Below are positions 32,421 to 44,959 of a stretch of 64,000 bases of DNA, in pieces; position 1 is the first letter of the stretch; each line of letters starts with the position of its first letter. This stretch comes from Pseudopyrenochaeta lycopersici. Lineage: Eukaryota > Ascomycota > Dothideomycetes > Pleosporales > Pseudopyrenochaetaceae. The position numbers were made by a program, and so were the translations under genes. Under the pieces are notes generated by a model. It ran no database searches. It saw only the letters and a program-made list of their open reading frames with translations, and had not been told where the DNA came from. The DNA lies in contig NHZP01000027.1 in the NCBI GenBank assembly GCA_003313425.1, positions 434,001 to 498,000 of the forward strand, written 5' to 3'.

Positions 32421-35400
32421 TTATATAAATAATATTCTTTGTGGGTAGAACTTCCTCTGCAGCTGCAGCGTGCGGTAAGTTGTGGTGTATGTAGTAGGTA
32501 TCTGTGTTCGTAGTAATTATTCTCTATTCTCTATGTACAGTTAAAGAGAGTTCTTATATAGGGGGTACAGAGCTTTAGCCTTCGTGCCTAAAGCTTCTGT
32601 TATCATGTAATAGCGCGCGACAGCTTAACGTCGTGCGTACTAACCTTATACATTACGTACGGACATTCTTTAAATTATAGTCTTTATAGAAAATCTTTAC
32701 TATATAGAATAAGGTGCCTTACCTCTAAAGTATAGTACGCTCTTACTTCTTTCTTTATATACTTTAGATAATTTTATTTTATTTATTAACTTACTACTCT
32801 TTTATAAAGATATAGATAAAAATGTATAAAAGAATATTCTCTTTTAATAAAACTTTTCTACTTACTTAAATTTACTATAACTCTCTTTAGAGATATATAT
32901 ACAAGTATATAGTTATAACTTTAATATATATAAGATATTAAGCTTTATATATATAAAGTAAAATAACTAGCTATTATTTCTTTTATAACTTACTTATATA
33001 ATAGTAGTAGACTAAATAGTATAATAAGTAGTTATAATAATCTTTAGCGTACTATATAAGGGCTAGGCCTAATACCTCTTATAAGTACTAAGCTAATTAT
33101 ATAATACTATATACTTTTACTTAGCTAACTTATACTTAGGCTACTAAGCGCTTTATTCGAAGTAATTTATATATAAACCTTAGTAAGATATAACGTAGAC
33201 GTGGTATATTATATTTACGTAATACTTTATATCTACTATCTGTCTTAGTCTACTATATTAGGAGCGCCTGACTTTAGCTATAGTAGTAATCTTTTAATAA
33301 AGACTTTTACTAAAATAAGCTAAAGTTATAAAATACTTACTAATTTACTAGTAGATCTACTAAAATATTACTTGCTTTTAAACTCTGAGTAGCTTTAAGT
33401 AAAATAAGATAACTAAGCTATAACTAAGAGCTAATAAAAGTAATAAGTAAATAGCTAGCTATTAATAGAGTTATATAGTCTATTTAAAGTAGTATAAAAA
33501 ATATACTAAGGCTATAGTAAATATAGTAGTTATTACTATAGTATTCTTATTCTACTTAAGAAAGGTACTAGAAGTAAATTTTAATTTTAGCTTTTTAAAG
33601 TAGGTAATTACTACTTTATAGAAAAAATATAAAAAGGCTTTTAAATAAAATTAGATTTTTTATATAAGTTCTAAGAACTTAACTTCTTCTAGCGCACAGA
33701 CTAAAGAACTAGATAGTAATTAGCTAGGTGCTAGGTACTACTAAGACTCTTACTTAGCGCGGTGCCAGGCACTGTTAAGAATCTAGGCACTGCAATACCC
33801 TAGGGGGATAGGCATGCCTACGTGTCTTAGATTATATATTAATTAATATAAGCTATATTATATAGTAGCTTTATACGCGTTTTACTACTATTATTAATAC
33901 TCTATTTTAGATAGTAGTTTACTAGTATTAGATACGTCTAATATTAGCTCTTACTCTACTTATTTCTTATTCTCTCTCTAAACTATATTACTAGTAGTCT
34001 TAAGTATTTTAATTCTATACTATTATAGTACTTATAAACGTTATAACTATAGTTAAACTCTTCTCTTATAGTAAAGTTTATAATATAATATATACTCTAG
34101 TATTACAATATCTTAAAGAGCGTATTAAAGAAAAGCTAAGCTTAGTTAGTACTTCTCTTCTTCTACTCTACTATATTATATTTAAGCTATTAGTTTTAGT
34201 ATATAGTCTAAAACTATATAGTTAGAGAGGTAAGAGAATAAGATATAGATATAGATACTAGTTTCTATTAGGTGTTATTATCTAGATATAGCTAGAAACT
34301 TACTTTAGCTATATCGCTATTTTTATAGTAAGGTTAGTAAAAGAGATAAATATTCTTTAGTATACTATATCTAACTTATATATCTTAGTACCTTATATTA
34401 GTATATAGTTAGTAAACTTATATAAAATAAAGAAGAACTAAAATAAGATATAGTATCTCTTTATAAAGATAGTTAATAGTCTAATAGTAATACTTTATTT
34501 TATGTTATCTAAGACGCTAGTATTACTCCCTTAAACAACAAGACGGCACTTGGGCGGCTGGTTTAGGACGCCTGGGGTGCCGTTTTCTGACGCTAATTTG
34601 CCGCGAAACCTCTCTAATCACACCGTCGCCGTTCGAGCGCACGTCCCCCTTCGGATTCCCATTTTGGGTTAGGCATGACTGCCGACATATGCTCAGTCTC
34701 CTGTCTTCCGCAACCACGGCGGCACAGCTGCGACAATACCCTTATATTACATTCTTAGCGTCAGCATCATGTCGACCCAGGCTAAGGTCGCTCTGCCAGC
34801 GGCGTACTTAAACCTCTTTTTTCTCGCTGTTTCTTAGACTACAGTCTCTATAAATAAAGACTGTTCCTTCCCCTAGATCCCTTCTTCTTAGTCCTTACAT
34901 CTAGCTATACTACGGCTGTCTACTTAGCTCTACTACCTATGCGTTATAGTTCTAGCAGCTACTATCCTCCCTTCTACTTAGCACACTAGCCCTCAGCGCT
35001 AGCCAGCATGTGCCCCTGCCACCTACTAGTTAAAGATTCCTCTATAGACAGTAACTATATAGAGTCTAATATAGACTATAGTAGTAATTTAGATATAGAT
35101 ATAATAGATAATAAAGCTTATAGTAATAAAGATAAAGATCTTATATAAGGTAAAGGCGCGAACTAGGAATTATCTTAGTTTATCTATAAGAATTATCTAC
35201 CTAAGCACTATTATTAATAGCTAAAGACGTTTAATAAAATAGAGTTTATAGCGTAAGACTATAAAAGTAGTACTACCTTTTAGCTAGACTATATAGAAGA
35301 TTTATAGAATTAGTAAGTTACTACTACTTAGCGCCTATAATAAAAGCATTTATTAACGTAATATTAATATAAGAGTAAAAATACTAGACATATCTTAAAA

Positions 35401-36102
35401 AAGAAGGACTTTACTCTTATAGTACTATATCTATCTATATACTATATACCTTCTTTAACTAGCTTCTTAGTTAGCGCTAAAGAAAAGAAGGTAAGAGGCG
35501 TTAAGAGACTAAGTATAAAAGCTCCTTATTAATATATTAGAAGTAATTTTATCTAGTATATAAGAAAGTAACTAATAAGAAGCTAGATAGGAAGATAAAC
35601 TAGAGTATATATAAGGTACGTATAGCTTAGCTTTCTTTCTTACTTCTAATCTAGGAAACTATCTCTAATATAAACCTTAGGTACTAAAGAAGCTATTAAA
35701 GAAGTATAGCTTAAAGAAGATAAGCTAAGATAAGGTATATATAGAGGATTAGATACTAGTACTATAGATAAACATAATAACTACTAAGAAGAGATACTAT
35801 TATAAATAGTAGAAGATTTAAGTATAACTCTGCTTATAGCTTAGTAGTTTTACTATAAACTAGCTATAAGCTATCTTTAGGCTCTACTATTAATACATAT
35901 AGGTTATACTACTTTAAAATCTAAAGGGTAGGCCCTATTATATTTTACTAAAGTTTACTTATAAATTTACTAAGAAGTTTCTTAGAGTTAAAGATATATG
36001 AGTATCTATACTACCTAAGTATTTCTTTAGTATTTATATTCTTAAAGTTAATTATAACGCTAAGTAATATTATAAAGAATATATTTCCTTTTCTTAAAAT
36101 TA
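32421..36102. other. AT-rich RIP-decayed block with a GC-richer island
   Basis: Almost free of open frames and saturated with TA and TAG/TAA. Between about 34525 and 35030 the base composition becomes balanced and then pyrimidine-rich, with a TATAAATAAAGA-like stretch near 34850; this could be an LTR or an unmutated insertion, but no ends were found. The flanking AT-rich parts are presumably transposon relics beyond recognition. Confidence 0.5.
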
Positions 36103-36147
36103 ACGTGTCCCACAAGCGAGCGCCGCGCACAAGCGAGCGCTGCACCC

Positions 36148-36598
36148 TGTTACGATCCAAGGAAGGAGGGGACGCGTAGCTTAAAAAGGACTCACTCGTG
36201 TCCTAGGGTTATAACGCATGCGCTAGCCCAGCAGGAACTACTGTCCTAGGAAGCTTGGCATCGGCCCCTATAGGATTCTCTGGGACACCGCGTGTATCCC
36301 ACAGAACCTATGAGATCCCAGGAAACCTATAATAGGATCTATAGAATCCTATAGGACAACCTGTATATAGATTACAGTAATAAACCCTTATAGCTTATTA
36401 TGTTTAACTTAATATTATACTCTATAGTATAGTAATAGTAATACTAATTATTCTTAACCCTTAGTACTCTTTATAGAAGCACCCTCTTACTATCTTAGTA
36501 TTAAACCCCCCTTCTATATAGTCCCTTACTCTATCCTAGAGAACTAACCTTATAATCTTATTAGTTATCCTTACTAATAGCTTTTAAGATTCTTTACA
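36148..36598 (+). repeat. Gypsy 5' LTR
   Basis: 451 bp, TGTTACGATCC to TTTACA. It retains more C than the 3' LTR in its first half and fewer in its last part, so RIP hit the two LTRs unevenly. Confidence 0.88.
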
Positions 36599-36649
36599 CT
36601 TTAAACACTCTTAAGATAAGTAACACTAAGATAGAAACTACTAACTACT

Positions 36650-39600
36650 ATACTACTAGGCTAGGCAACGCTGTCGCTAAACTAGACCTCTTCTATAGAG
36701 ATTAGTTAAAGCTTAAAGACTAGCTACTCTAATTTAACCTATTCTTTAAGTTTAATATAACTACTATAGATAATAACAACTAAGCAGTACTTATAATAAG
36801 CTACATAAGGGGTGAAGCTACTAAATAGGTAAAGCCTTATTTAGTTAAGTACTTAGCTAAAGGGACTAAACTAGAGGAGCTAATTAAGATGTTTAAAGAT
36901 ACAGGAGAATTTAAGACACGCATGCGATAAGTATTTAGATTACTAAACAAGACTACTATCGCAGAACGTAAAATCTAGAATATATAATAAACCTAGTCTA
37001 TAGCTAATTACACTAACAAGTTCTTAGAGTACGCTAGATAAACTAACTAGAATAATAACACCCTAAAAACTATATATAAATAAGGCCTAAAAGTAGACAT
37101 CTAAACTAAACTAATGCGCTCTAGCATAGGCATTAACACGCTAGATAACCTAATTAACGAAACTATCTAACTAGATGTAGAGCTCTATAAGCTCTACGTA
37201 CGACTTAGAAGATAACTACTAGGATAAATAAAAGAAGATAAGAAACTCTAGAAGAATTATTATAATAAGCCTAATAATAGTTATCTATAATACTAATATT
37301 AGCTATAAGAAGTACCTAGATAGTATATATTAGGGGGCCCTAAGGTAATACATCTAGATAACCTTAATAGAGGAAAGTTAGGTAAGAGTAGGAAGAAAAA
37401 AGAAATAACCTACTTTAACTATAATAAGAAAAGCTATATAGCTAAAGACTGTAAGAGTAAGAATAAAGTAACCCCTTAGATTAATATACTAGTAGTAAAA
37501 GAAGAAAATAGTAATAATAAAATATAGGAAGTTGTTATAACCTAAGAGGAAGAGGCTTAAGATATAGAAATATTATAGCTACTTCTCTTAGAACCTACTA
37601 AGAAAGAAATTCTAGGAACCTAGTATAGTAATAAGGAAGAAGAGAGTAGTAGCTTCTTATCTCTAGTTTATAAAGATATAGAAGAAGACTTTAATAATAC
37701 TATAGTACTTCTAACTAAAGATTAGAAAATAGAGAACTTCTAGAACTAATATTAACTAGGAACTCTAAAGCTAATAACGCTTATAAAAGCAGAAGAAGAT
37801 ATTATAGAACTTAACTACTAACTATACGCGTAATATATATATAAAGTATAGTATATTAACGCGCTAACTCTAGAAGAATAGGAAGCAGCTATAAAATAAG
37901 GAATAAGTATAATTATCTTAGCTAAATAAGTAATATAAGATATATTATAGGAATACTATTATTACCCTAAATATTATATAAAAGTAATATAAAAGTAGGT
38001 AGAGAAAGCTAAAGAAGTATAGTAACCTATAAGCGTTAAGGACGTACTATAGAAACTTTAACAAGCTAGATAAATATAGGCACTAGAACCCTTAGTAGTT
38101 AAGACCCTAGAATATATATTATAATACTAAATAATACTACTATTAACACAAGAAGACGCCTTCTACGTACCTAGTACTTAGGACCTAGTATAATAAGGGT
38201 ACCTTTAAGTTAACTCCTATAGTAAGATTATGCTTATAGATAGTAAGAAATAAGATATTTACACCTAGCTTAAATAATAAATATATTAGGAGGATAATAA
38301 AGAGAACGTTAACTCTAACTAGCTACTTATAGAGGAAGAAGCTAGGAACTACTATAAGCGCGTAGAAGCAGCTTAAACCCTATATACTATGCGTAAAGGA
38401 CTATAGAAACTAGTACTAGACTACTTAATAGACCTACGTAATAAGTAATATAGTGTTATTTATTAGTCTTTCTACACTACAGACCTATATATAATATATT
38501 ATTTAAGTAAGACAGAATAAGAATACTTCCCTTACTTATTTTACTAATATAAATACTAATAGTATAATTATCCTAAAGTTAAATGCGACAACTATCTATA
38601 GGATAAGAGGACTATCCTCTACTTTCTAAGAAATAATAACCCTATAGCTACTATAGTAATGCAGCTAGTCTTTAATAGAGAGTGTAATTAGAAGCGATAG
38701 TAAACGTGCCTTAACTCTAACTACTTTAAGTATAAAGATGTTAAGACACTAAACAGGTATTAGGAGGAGCGTTTTTTAGAGTCGCGCCTACTAATAAGTA
38801 AGAATTATAAACTCTATATACAACAGGCGTATAAGGACTCTTTAAGCTAAATATTAAGCTTAATAGAAGCTAGATAAAGGTACTAGTAGATTCTAGAGTA
38901 TAATAGAGCTATATTTCTGTGTAAGTAATAGAATAAGCTAGTCTTATCCTATTATTAAAATTAGTACTATATCTATTAATAGTAGCTAATATATAACTAA
39001 TACTATTAGAGTCTATAATCACACACGAGGTATAGAGCGTATAACTTATTATCTAGAACTATAAGGAAATAATTAACCTAGACGTCTTTAGACTATTATA
39101 ATATAATATAATACTAGGACTCCTATAGTTAAGAGAATATAGTCTAGATATAGATTAGAAAAGGAAAAAGTTCTTATTTAAATACTGTAGAATAAACGTA
39201 ACTATAAGCAAACCTACGCTGCAGCTAAGTACTTAGGTAGATAAGAAGATAATAATTAGAATCCTTACTTTAGCTAAGGATAGCCTTAAGATATAAGAGT
39301 CTAACTTAGCAGGTACTAATAGGAGGCCCTTAGACTAATAAGCTAGAGTTAAGGAGTAAAGCGTAACTTTAGTAATCCCTAATAAATATAAAGAATATAA
39401 GTTACTCTTTTAGGAAGAGATAACTATAAAAGTATTACCTAAATATTAACTTTAGGATTATAAGATTATCCTATAGGAAGGAAAGTAACTAACTTTTAGC
39501 CTAATTTATAGTTTATTAGAAAAAGAACTTAAAACCCTACGCAAATATATTAAGATAAACTTAAAGAAAAGATTTATTAGAGAATTATAGTTACTAGTAA

Positions 39601-42130
39601 GATACCCTATACTATTTATACTAAAGAAAAATAGGAAGCTAAGATTATACGTTAACTATTAAAAGCTTAATAATATTATAATAAAAAATTAATACTTTTT
39701 ACTAAATATAGTAAAACTATAGAATTAATTAGCTTTTATAAAAGTTTTTACAGTATTAGACTTAAGAAGAGCGTATAACCTTATTTATATAAAGGAAAGT
39801 AAAGAATAGAAGACTGCGTTTAGAATACGCTATAGCTACTATAAGTATATAGTAATACTTTTTAGTCTTACTAATATACTAGCTATATACTAGGTACTTA
39901 TTAATAACGTGTTAAGAGAACACCTAGATATATTTATTATCGCATATCTTAATAATATCCTTATATACTCTAATAATCTATAGGAATATATTAAGCACAT
40001 TAAAATAGTTCTTACCTATCTAGAAAGATTTAGTTTACTACTTAAACTTAAGAAATATAAGTTCTATAAGGAAGAAGTTAAATTCTTAAGATATATAGTA
40101 GGTGCATATAGAGTAAAGATAAGTAAAGAAAAAATAAAAGTAGTAAAGGAATAGCCTAAACCTAAAATAGTTAAAGATATATAGTTATTTATAGGATTTA
40201 TTAACTTTAACTAATAGTTTATTAAGGATTTCTCTAGGAAATCTATCCTACTTACTAAACTTATAAGAAAAGATATAAAATAAGAATAGAAAAATAAATA
40301 GAGAAAAGTATTCTAGATACTTAAGGAAGCTTATATTATACTACTAGTATTAATTACCTTCTAAATAAGGGAACCTCTATAGTTTAAAATAGATACCTTA
40401 GACCTTATACTAAGTATAATAGTAAAACAAGAATGTAATAGGAAATAGCACTTAATTACCTACTACTTAAGAAAATTTACAGACCCTAAGGAACGCTATA
40501 ACGTGCATAATAAAGAGCTTATAGTAGTTATTAACGCCCTTAATTACTAGCAGATCTACGCAGAGAGCTGCTTAGATCTTATAATATTTATAGATTATAA
40601 GAACTTAGTTAATTTTACTACTACTAAGACCTTAAACTAAAGATAGGTTAGATAGGCTAAAATGTTAGAATAATATAAGTTTAAGATCGTATACACGCTA
40701 AGAAAGGATAACAGCAGAGCTGACGCCCTTAGCTAAAGAATAAACATCGCAGGAATAAAAGTAATAATTAGCGATGCTATTCTTTAAGTAAACTAGGATA
40801 GAAGCTTAGGACCTAATAAGTTATTAAATAATACTATAATAATTACGTCTAAAGTACCTAAAGAATTATAAGAGGTAATTATCTAATAATACTATAATAA
40901 CCTAGTATATAGATACCCTAGAATTAAAAGAATAATAGAACTTATACAGCGACACTACAGCTTTAAGAATATAAAGGCTAAAGTTAAATAGTTTATTAAG
41001 AAATACGCGGACTATTATAAGAATAAATACAGCACTTACGCACCTTATAGAGAAATGCAAGCTATAGAGCTACCTAATAAACTTTAGGCAGATATTTTTA
41101 TAGACTTTATAATAGGGCTACTACTATCTAGAGATCCTATAATAAGAATTAAGTATAACACTATCTTTAATATAGTCTACAGGTTTACGAAAGTAGCAGA
41201 AATAATACTGTTTAGGAATAACTATAATATAGAACAACTAGCGTTTATTATCTTAGATAGATTAATATAATATTATAGTATACCTAAGTCTATTATTAGT
41301 AATAGAGATAAGCTCTTTACATCTAACTTCTAGTCTATATTAATAGCCGCGATAAGAATAAAAAGAAGATTATTAACAGCCTATTACCTATAAATAGATA
41401 GACAGATAGAAAGAATAAACAGAATAATAAAAACCTACCTAAGGATTTACAGTAATTAATAATAAAATAATTAGGTTTTACTATTACTAATAGCATAACT
41501 AGCCTATAATAATAAATTATTAGAATTAACTAGAAAGATACTATTCTTTACTAACTATAGGAGACACCCTAATCTCTTTATAAAGTTATATCCTAGTAGA
41601 AAAGCTAAAGTAGCTATAAAGATAGCTAAAAGAATAAAGAAAATACACAAATAACTCTAAGAAAACCTTAAGAAAGCATAACATAATAGTATTTCTTACT
41701 AAAATAAGAAAAGAAAAATAGCACCTTAGCTAAAGAAGGGGAATAAAGTATACTTACTTATAAAAAACCTACGCAACAGGTAACTAAGTAAGGGACTTAA
41801 TTATATTAAAGTTAGACTATTTTTAGTTAAAGAATAAAACAGACCTATAAATTATATACTTAAGCTACTACTAGATATAAAGATCTACCTACGCTTCTAT
41901 ATCTCTAAGCTAAAGCCTGCAGATCTAGTAATACTACTATAAAAAACTTTTAGGTATAAGACTAAAGAAGAAATAGAGTACGAAGTTAAGAAGATTCTTA
42001 GTAAGGGACGCCTTAAGATTATAAAGGGTTAATATAGAGAAAGAGAGTATCTTATAAAATAGAAGGACTACCTAGATTTAGAAAATATATAGGAAATTAA
42101 GTCTAACTTAGGGAACTGTAAGGAATAAAT
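36650..42130 (+). pseudogene. Gypsy gag-pol, heavily RIP-mutated
   Basis: Remnants in order: gag with a mutated zinc knuckle (YFNYNKKSYIAKDC near 37411, three Cys/His/Gly positions changed); protease near 38880 (VLVDSRV for DSGA); RT with LDLRRAYNLI and YLNNILIYS (39945, both catalytic Asp now Asn); RNase H about 40330-40760; integrase with IIELIQRHY and IISNRDKLFTSNF about 40890-41460; chromodomain EYEVKKILSKGRLKII to LDLENI (about 41970-42110). Stops are almost all TAA/TAG at Gln/Trp positions. No active product. Confidence 0.85.
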
Positions 42131-42804
42131 TAGTAAATACTACTATAATAAGGAATAAAAGAGACTTAGGTACTAGAACTATAACTAACCTAGGAAGAGG
42201 AAATAGTAGAACTACTACTACTCCTAAAGTTAGCTACCCTAGGAAAAAGATTACCTTCTTCTAGCTATATTAGTATAAACGCGCTCTAGTCTAGAGCTAG
42301 AGTGCCTAGCATAAAACTTTCCTTAAGATTAGTAATCTCCTGCCCTAACGCTTCCGCCGCCTTAAGAGCTTTAATCTCTTCTACGTACTAACCTAAGGCG
42401 TCTACTAGACTTTACTTACGCCTCTAAAGAAACTCTTTTTATTTATATAAATAACTACGTTTAGAATAAGTAGCTAGCAACGCGTTTAGCGCCTTCTCCT
42501 TCGCTACCTTAGCCTCTACTTCTTAAGCTTCTAAACAATAAATCTCCTTATCTAGCTTAGAATAGTTTAGTAATAGAGTATTAACTAGTTTATAAAGCTT
42601 ATTACTATTACGATAGTAATTACTATACTCTTTCTTTAATAATAATATCTAGTACTTCTAACTCTGCTTTACGCAGTAACTACAGGTAACTATAGCTAAC
42701 TAGCTAATGCGATTTATTTAATCTCTAAGGTTATAACGTTATAGAGTACTCTTAGAACTTATTAGTTAGTTTATAGGGGTATAAATAATAGGAGGAGGGG
42801 ATAG

Positions 42805-43255
42805 TGTTATAATCTAAGGAAGGAGGGGACGCGTAGCTTAAAAAGGACTTACTCGTGTCCTAGAGTTATAACGTATACGCTAGCCTAGCAGGAACTAGTG
42901 TCCTAGGAAGCTTGGTATCAGCCCCTATAGGATTCTCTAGAACACCGCGTGTATCCTACAGAACCTATAAGATCCTAGGAAACCTATAATAGGATCTATA
43001 GGATCCTATAAGATAACCTATATATAGATTATAGTAATAAACTCTTATAGCTTATTATGTTTAACTTAATATTATACTCTACAGTATAGTAATAGCAATA
43101 CTAATTATTCTTAACCCTTAGTACTCTTTATAGAAGCACCCTCTTACTGTCTTAGTATTAAACCCCCCTTGTATATAGTCCCTCACTCTATCCTGGAGAA
43201 CTAACCTTGCAATCTCATTGGTTATCCTCACCGATAGCTTTTAAGATTCTTCACA
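42805..43255 (+). repeat. Gypsy 3' LTR
   Basis: 451 bp, TGTTATAATC to TTCACA. Same length as the 5' LTR; transitions only are apparent between them. Confidence 0.88.
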
Positions 43256-43925
43256 CACCCTACCAAGTTTAAGCACCTCTCTTATCTTAACGTACAATAG
43301 CTTAACGCTACGCTCTTTAAATGCCTTTAAACAAAGCAGATATCTAGCTTACTATCTTAGCTATTTATGCGCATTAAATTAGTAGCAACTAGCCTACTGC
43401 AGTAATCTTTAACGAGTCTGAAAGAACAATCTGTCGCTAACGCGCTAGGACTACTACTTAACGCGATTACTAGCCTAACTTAAGGAAGCTTACCTAGCTA
43501 GAAGAGGAGGTAATAGTTAATTATATACTTAATCTAGATTAGCGTAGATTTCCGCTTACGTACGCAGCTATACGTGATATAGCTAATAAGCTGCTATCAA
43601 CGCGTGGTAGAGGTCTGGTTGGCATAAATTGGCCATCTATACCCTCTGCATGCCACCACACTCATCTTATCTGCTGCAGCCTCTTAACGTTAGCTGCTTC
43701 TCTCCTCTTAAGAAGGCGTACAGCCGCCAGATAGAGAGCTTAATTAAGGCCCACATCAACCACATTACTAAGCTTAAATTTCTGCCTACCTTTAAAGCAG
43801 TATTTAATTAAGCTTTCACTACAGTTAATATACGCTCAGCATTTTAAGGAGCAAGCCTTGTTCCTCTCCAGCCAGACGTTGTCTTGTCAAGGCTAGATGT
43901 CCAGCTGCGTACGCCATCACCAGCA

Positions 43926-44087
43926 GCTCAGTTAGGAGCTCAGGAAGGAGCTCAGCTAGGAGCTCAATTAGAAGCTCAGCTAGGAGCTCAGCTAGGAGCT
44001 CAGCTAGGAGCTCAGCTAGGAGCTCAGCTAGGAGCTCAGCTAGGAGCTCAGCTAGGAGCTCAGCTAGGAGCTCAGTAAGGAGCTCTC
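43926..44087 (+). repeat. 12-bp minisatellite AGGAGCTCAGCT
   Basis: About 13-14 units, with a few variant units at the edges. In frame with the transposase relic it encodes (QLGA)n. The related element at 20984-22104 has only about 7 units, so copy number varies within the family. Confidence 0.85.
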
Positions 44088-44651
44088 TAGGAGCCTTAAA
44101 CACTACGGAACCCACGTAAGTTTAAGGCTTAATCAACTCTAATTAGCGATCGCGTTTAACAGTATAAGAGCTTATTACCAGCCTTAATTATTAAGGCGCT
44201 TAATTAGTTTATAAAGGGGGCTATAGTAGGGGCATATAGAGCTAAGCTAATAGAGGGTAAGATTAATAGCCTTAAGAAGGCTAATAAGGCAGTAACTTAG
44301 TAAAAGCAGCGCAAGAGAAAGTAGATTTAGAAGTAAGGAGTCTTAATAAAGGGAGTTAGAGAGGATATAGTTACTTAACAAGAGGCTAATTAACAGATTA
44401 GGCGTAAAATACGTTAAAGTAGGGAGCAATCAGGCCTTAGCAGCCGGGCTCTATCGCGCTGTAAAAGGTGCAGAGAGACTAGGTATAACTCGCGCATCTG
44501 TAAAAATAATACTATAGGTGCTACTTAAGCTTGCATATTAATATCTATAGAGTACTTAAATTTATGGTTGAGCTATACGCTGGTAGAGGTGCTCAAACTT
44601 GGTGGGGTGCGGCGCTCGCTTGTGCGCGGCGCTCGCTTGTGGGACATGTTA

Positions 44652-44959
44652 CAGTTTTGCAGTTTTATAAACGCTTGACATAAGTTTATCTTGAATAGAC
44701 TTTTTAGAAAGATCTAGTCTACCTTCTTTTTGAAGGTTCTGAACCTTGTGTGTTGATGGCATGGTTGATTGAATTGAAAGACGCGTCTTAATTTTGGTGG
44801 GGCACACCGGTGACTGGTGTTCGCCAGTGACTAGTGAAACACGTTATCTAAAGTTACCGGTACCCGGGGCGTGCCGCACCCTATTAGCGTTCGGCGAGCA
44901 TTCCATGCTAATCTCCGCTGCGGTAATAACACCCTCCCCTCAGAATCCATCACGAATGC
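44652..44959. other. 3' flank of the FAD oxidase gene
   Basis: About 300 bp between the transposon end and the oxidase stop codon. No gene seen. Confidence 0.4.

Larger units (their letters stand above)
36148..43255 (+). mobile_element. Ty3/Gypsy chromovirus, complete but RIP-inactivated
   Basis: 7108 bp with 451-bp LTRs (36148-36598 and 42805-43255, TGTTA to ACA) and CACCC target duplications (36143-36147, 43256-43260). A polypurine tract GGAGGAGGGGATAG precedes the 3' LTR. The LTRs differ at many sites by transitions. Domain order is gag, protease, RT, RNase H, integrase, chromodomain, the order of chromoviruses. Confidence 0.9.
36103..44649 (+). mobile_element. pogo/Fot1-family element split by a Gypsy insertion
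   Basis: TA duplications (36101-36102, 44650-44651) and TIRs starting ACGTGTCCCACAAGCGAGCG at both ends mark one element. The Gypsy retrotransposon at 36148-43255 sits inside the left TIR, duplicating CACCC. Without the insert the element is about 1.43 kb. Its transposase relic on the plus strand includes LEEEVIVNYILNLD (HTH region, about 43500), LCMPPHSSYLLQPLNVSCFS (about 43640; the catalytic Asp has become Asn) and a C-terminal (QLGA)n tail encoded by a minisatellite. It is the same family as 20984-22104. Inactive. Confidence 0.85.
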
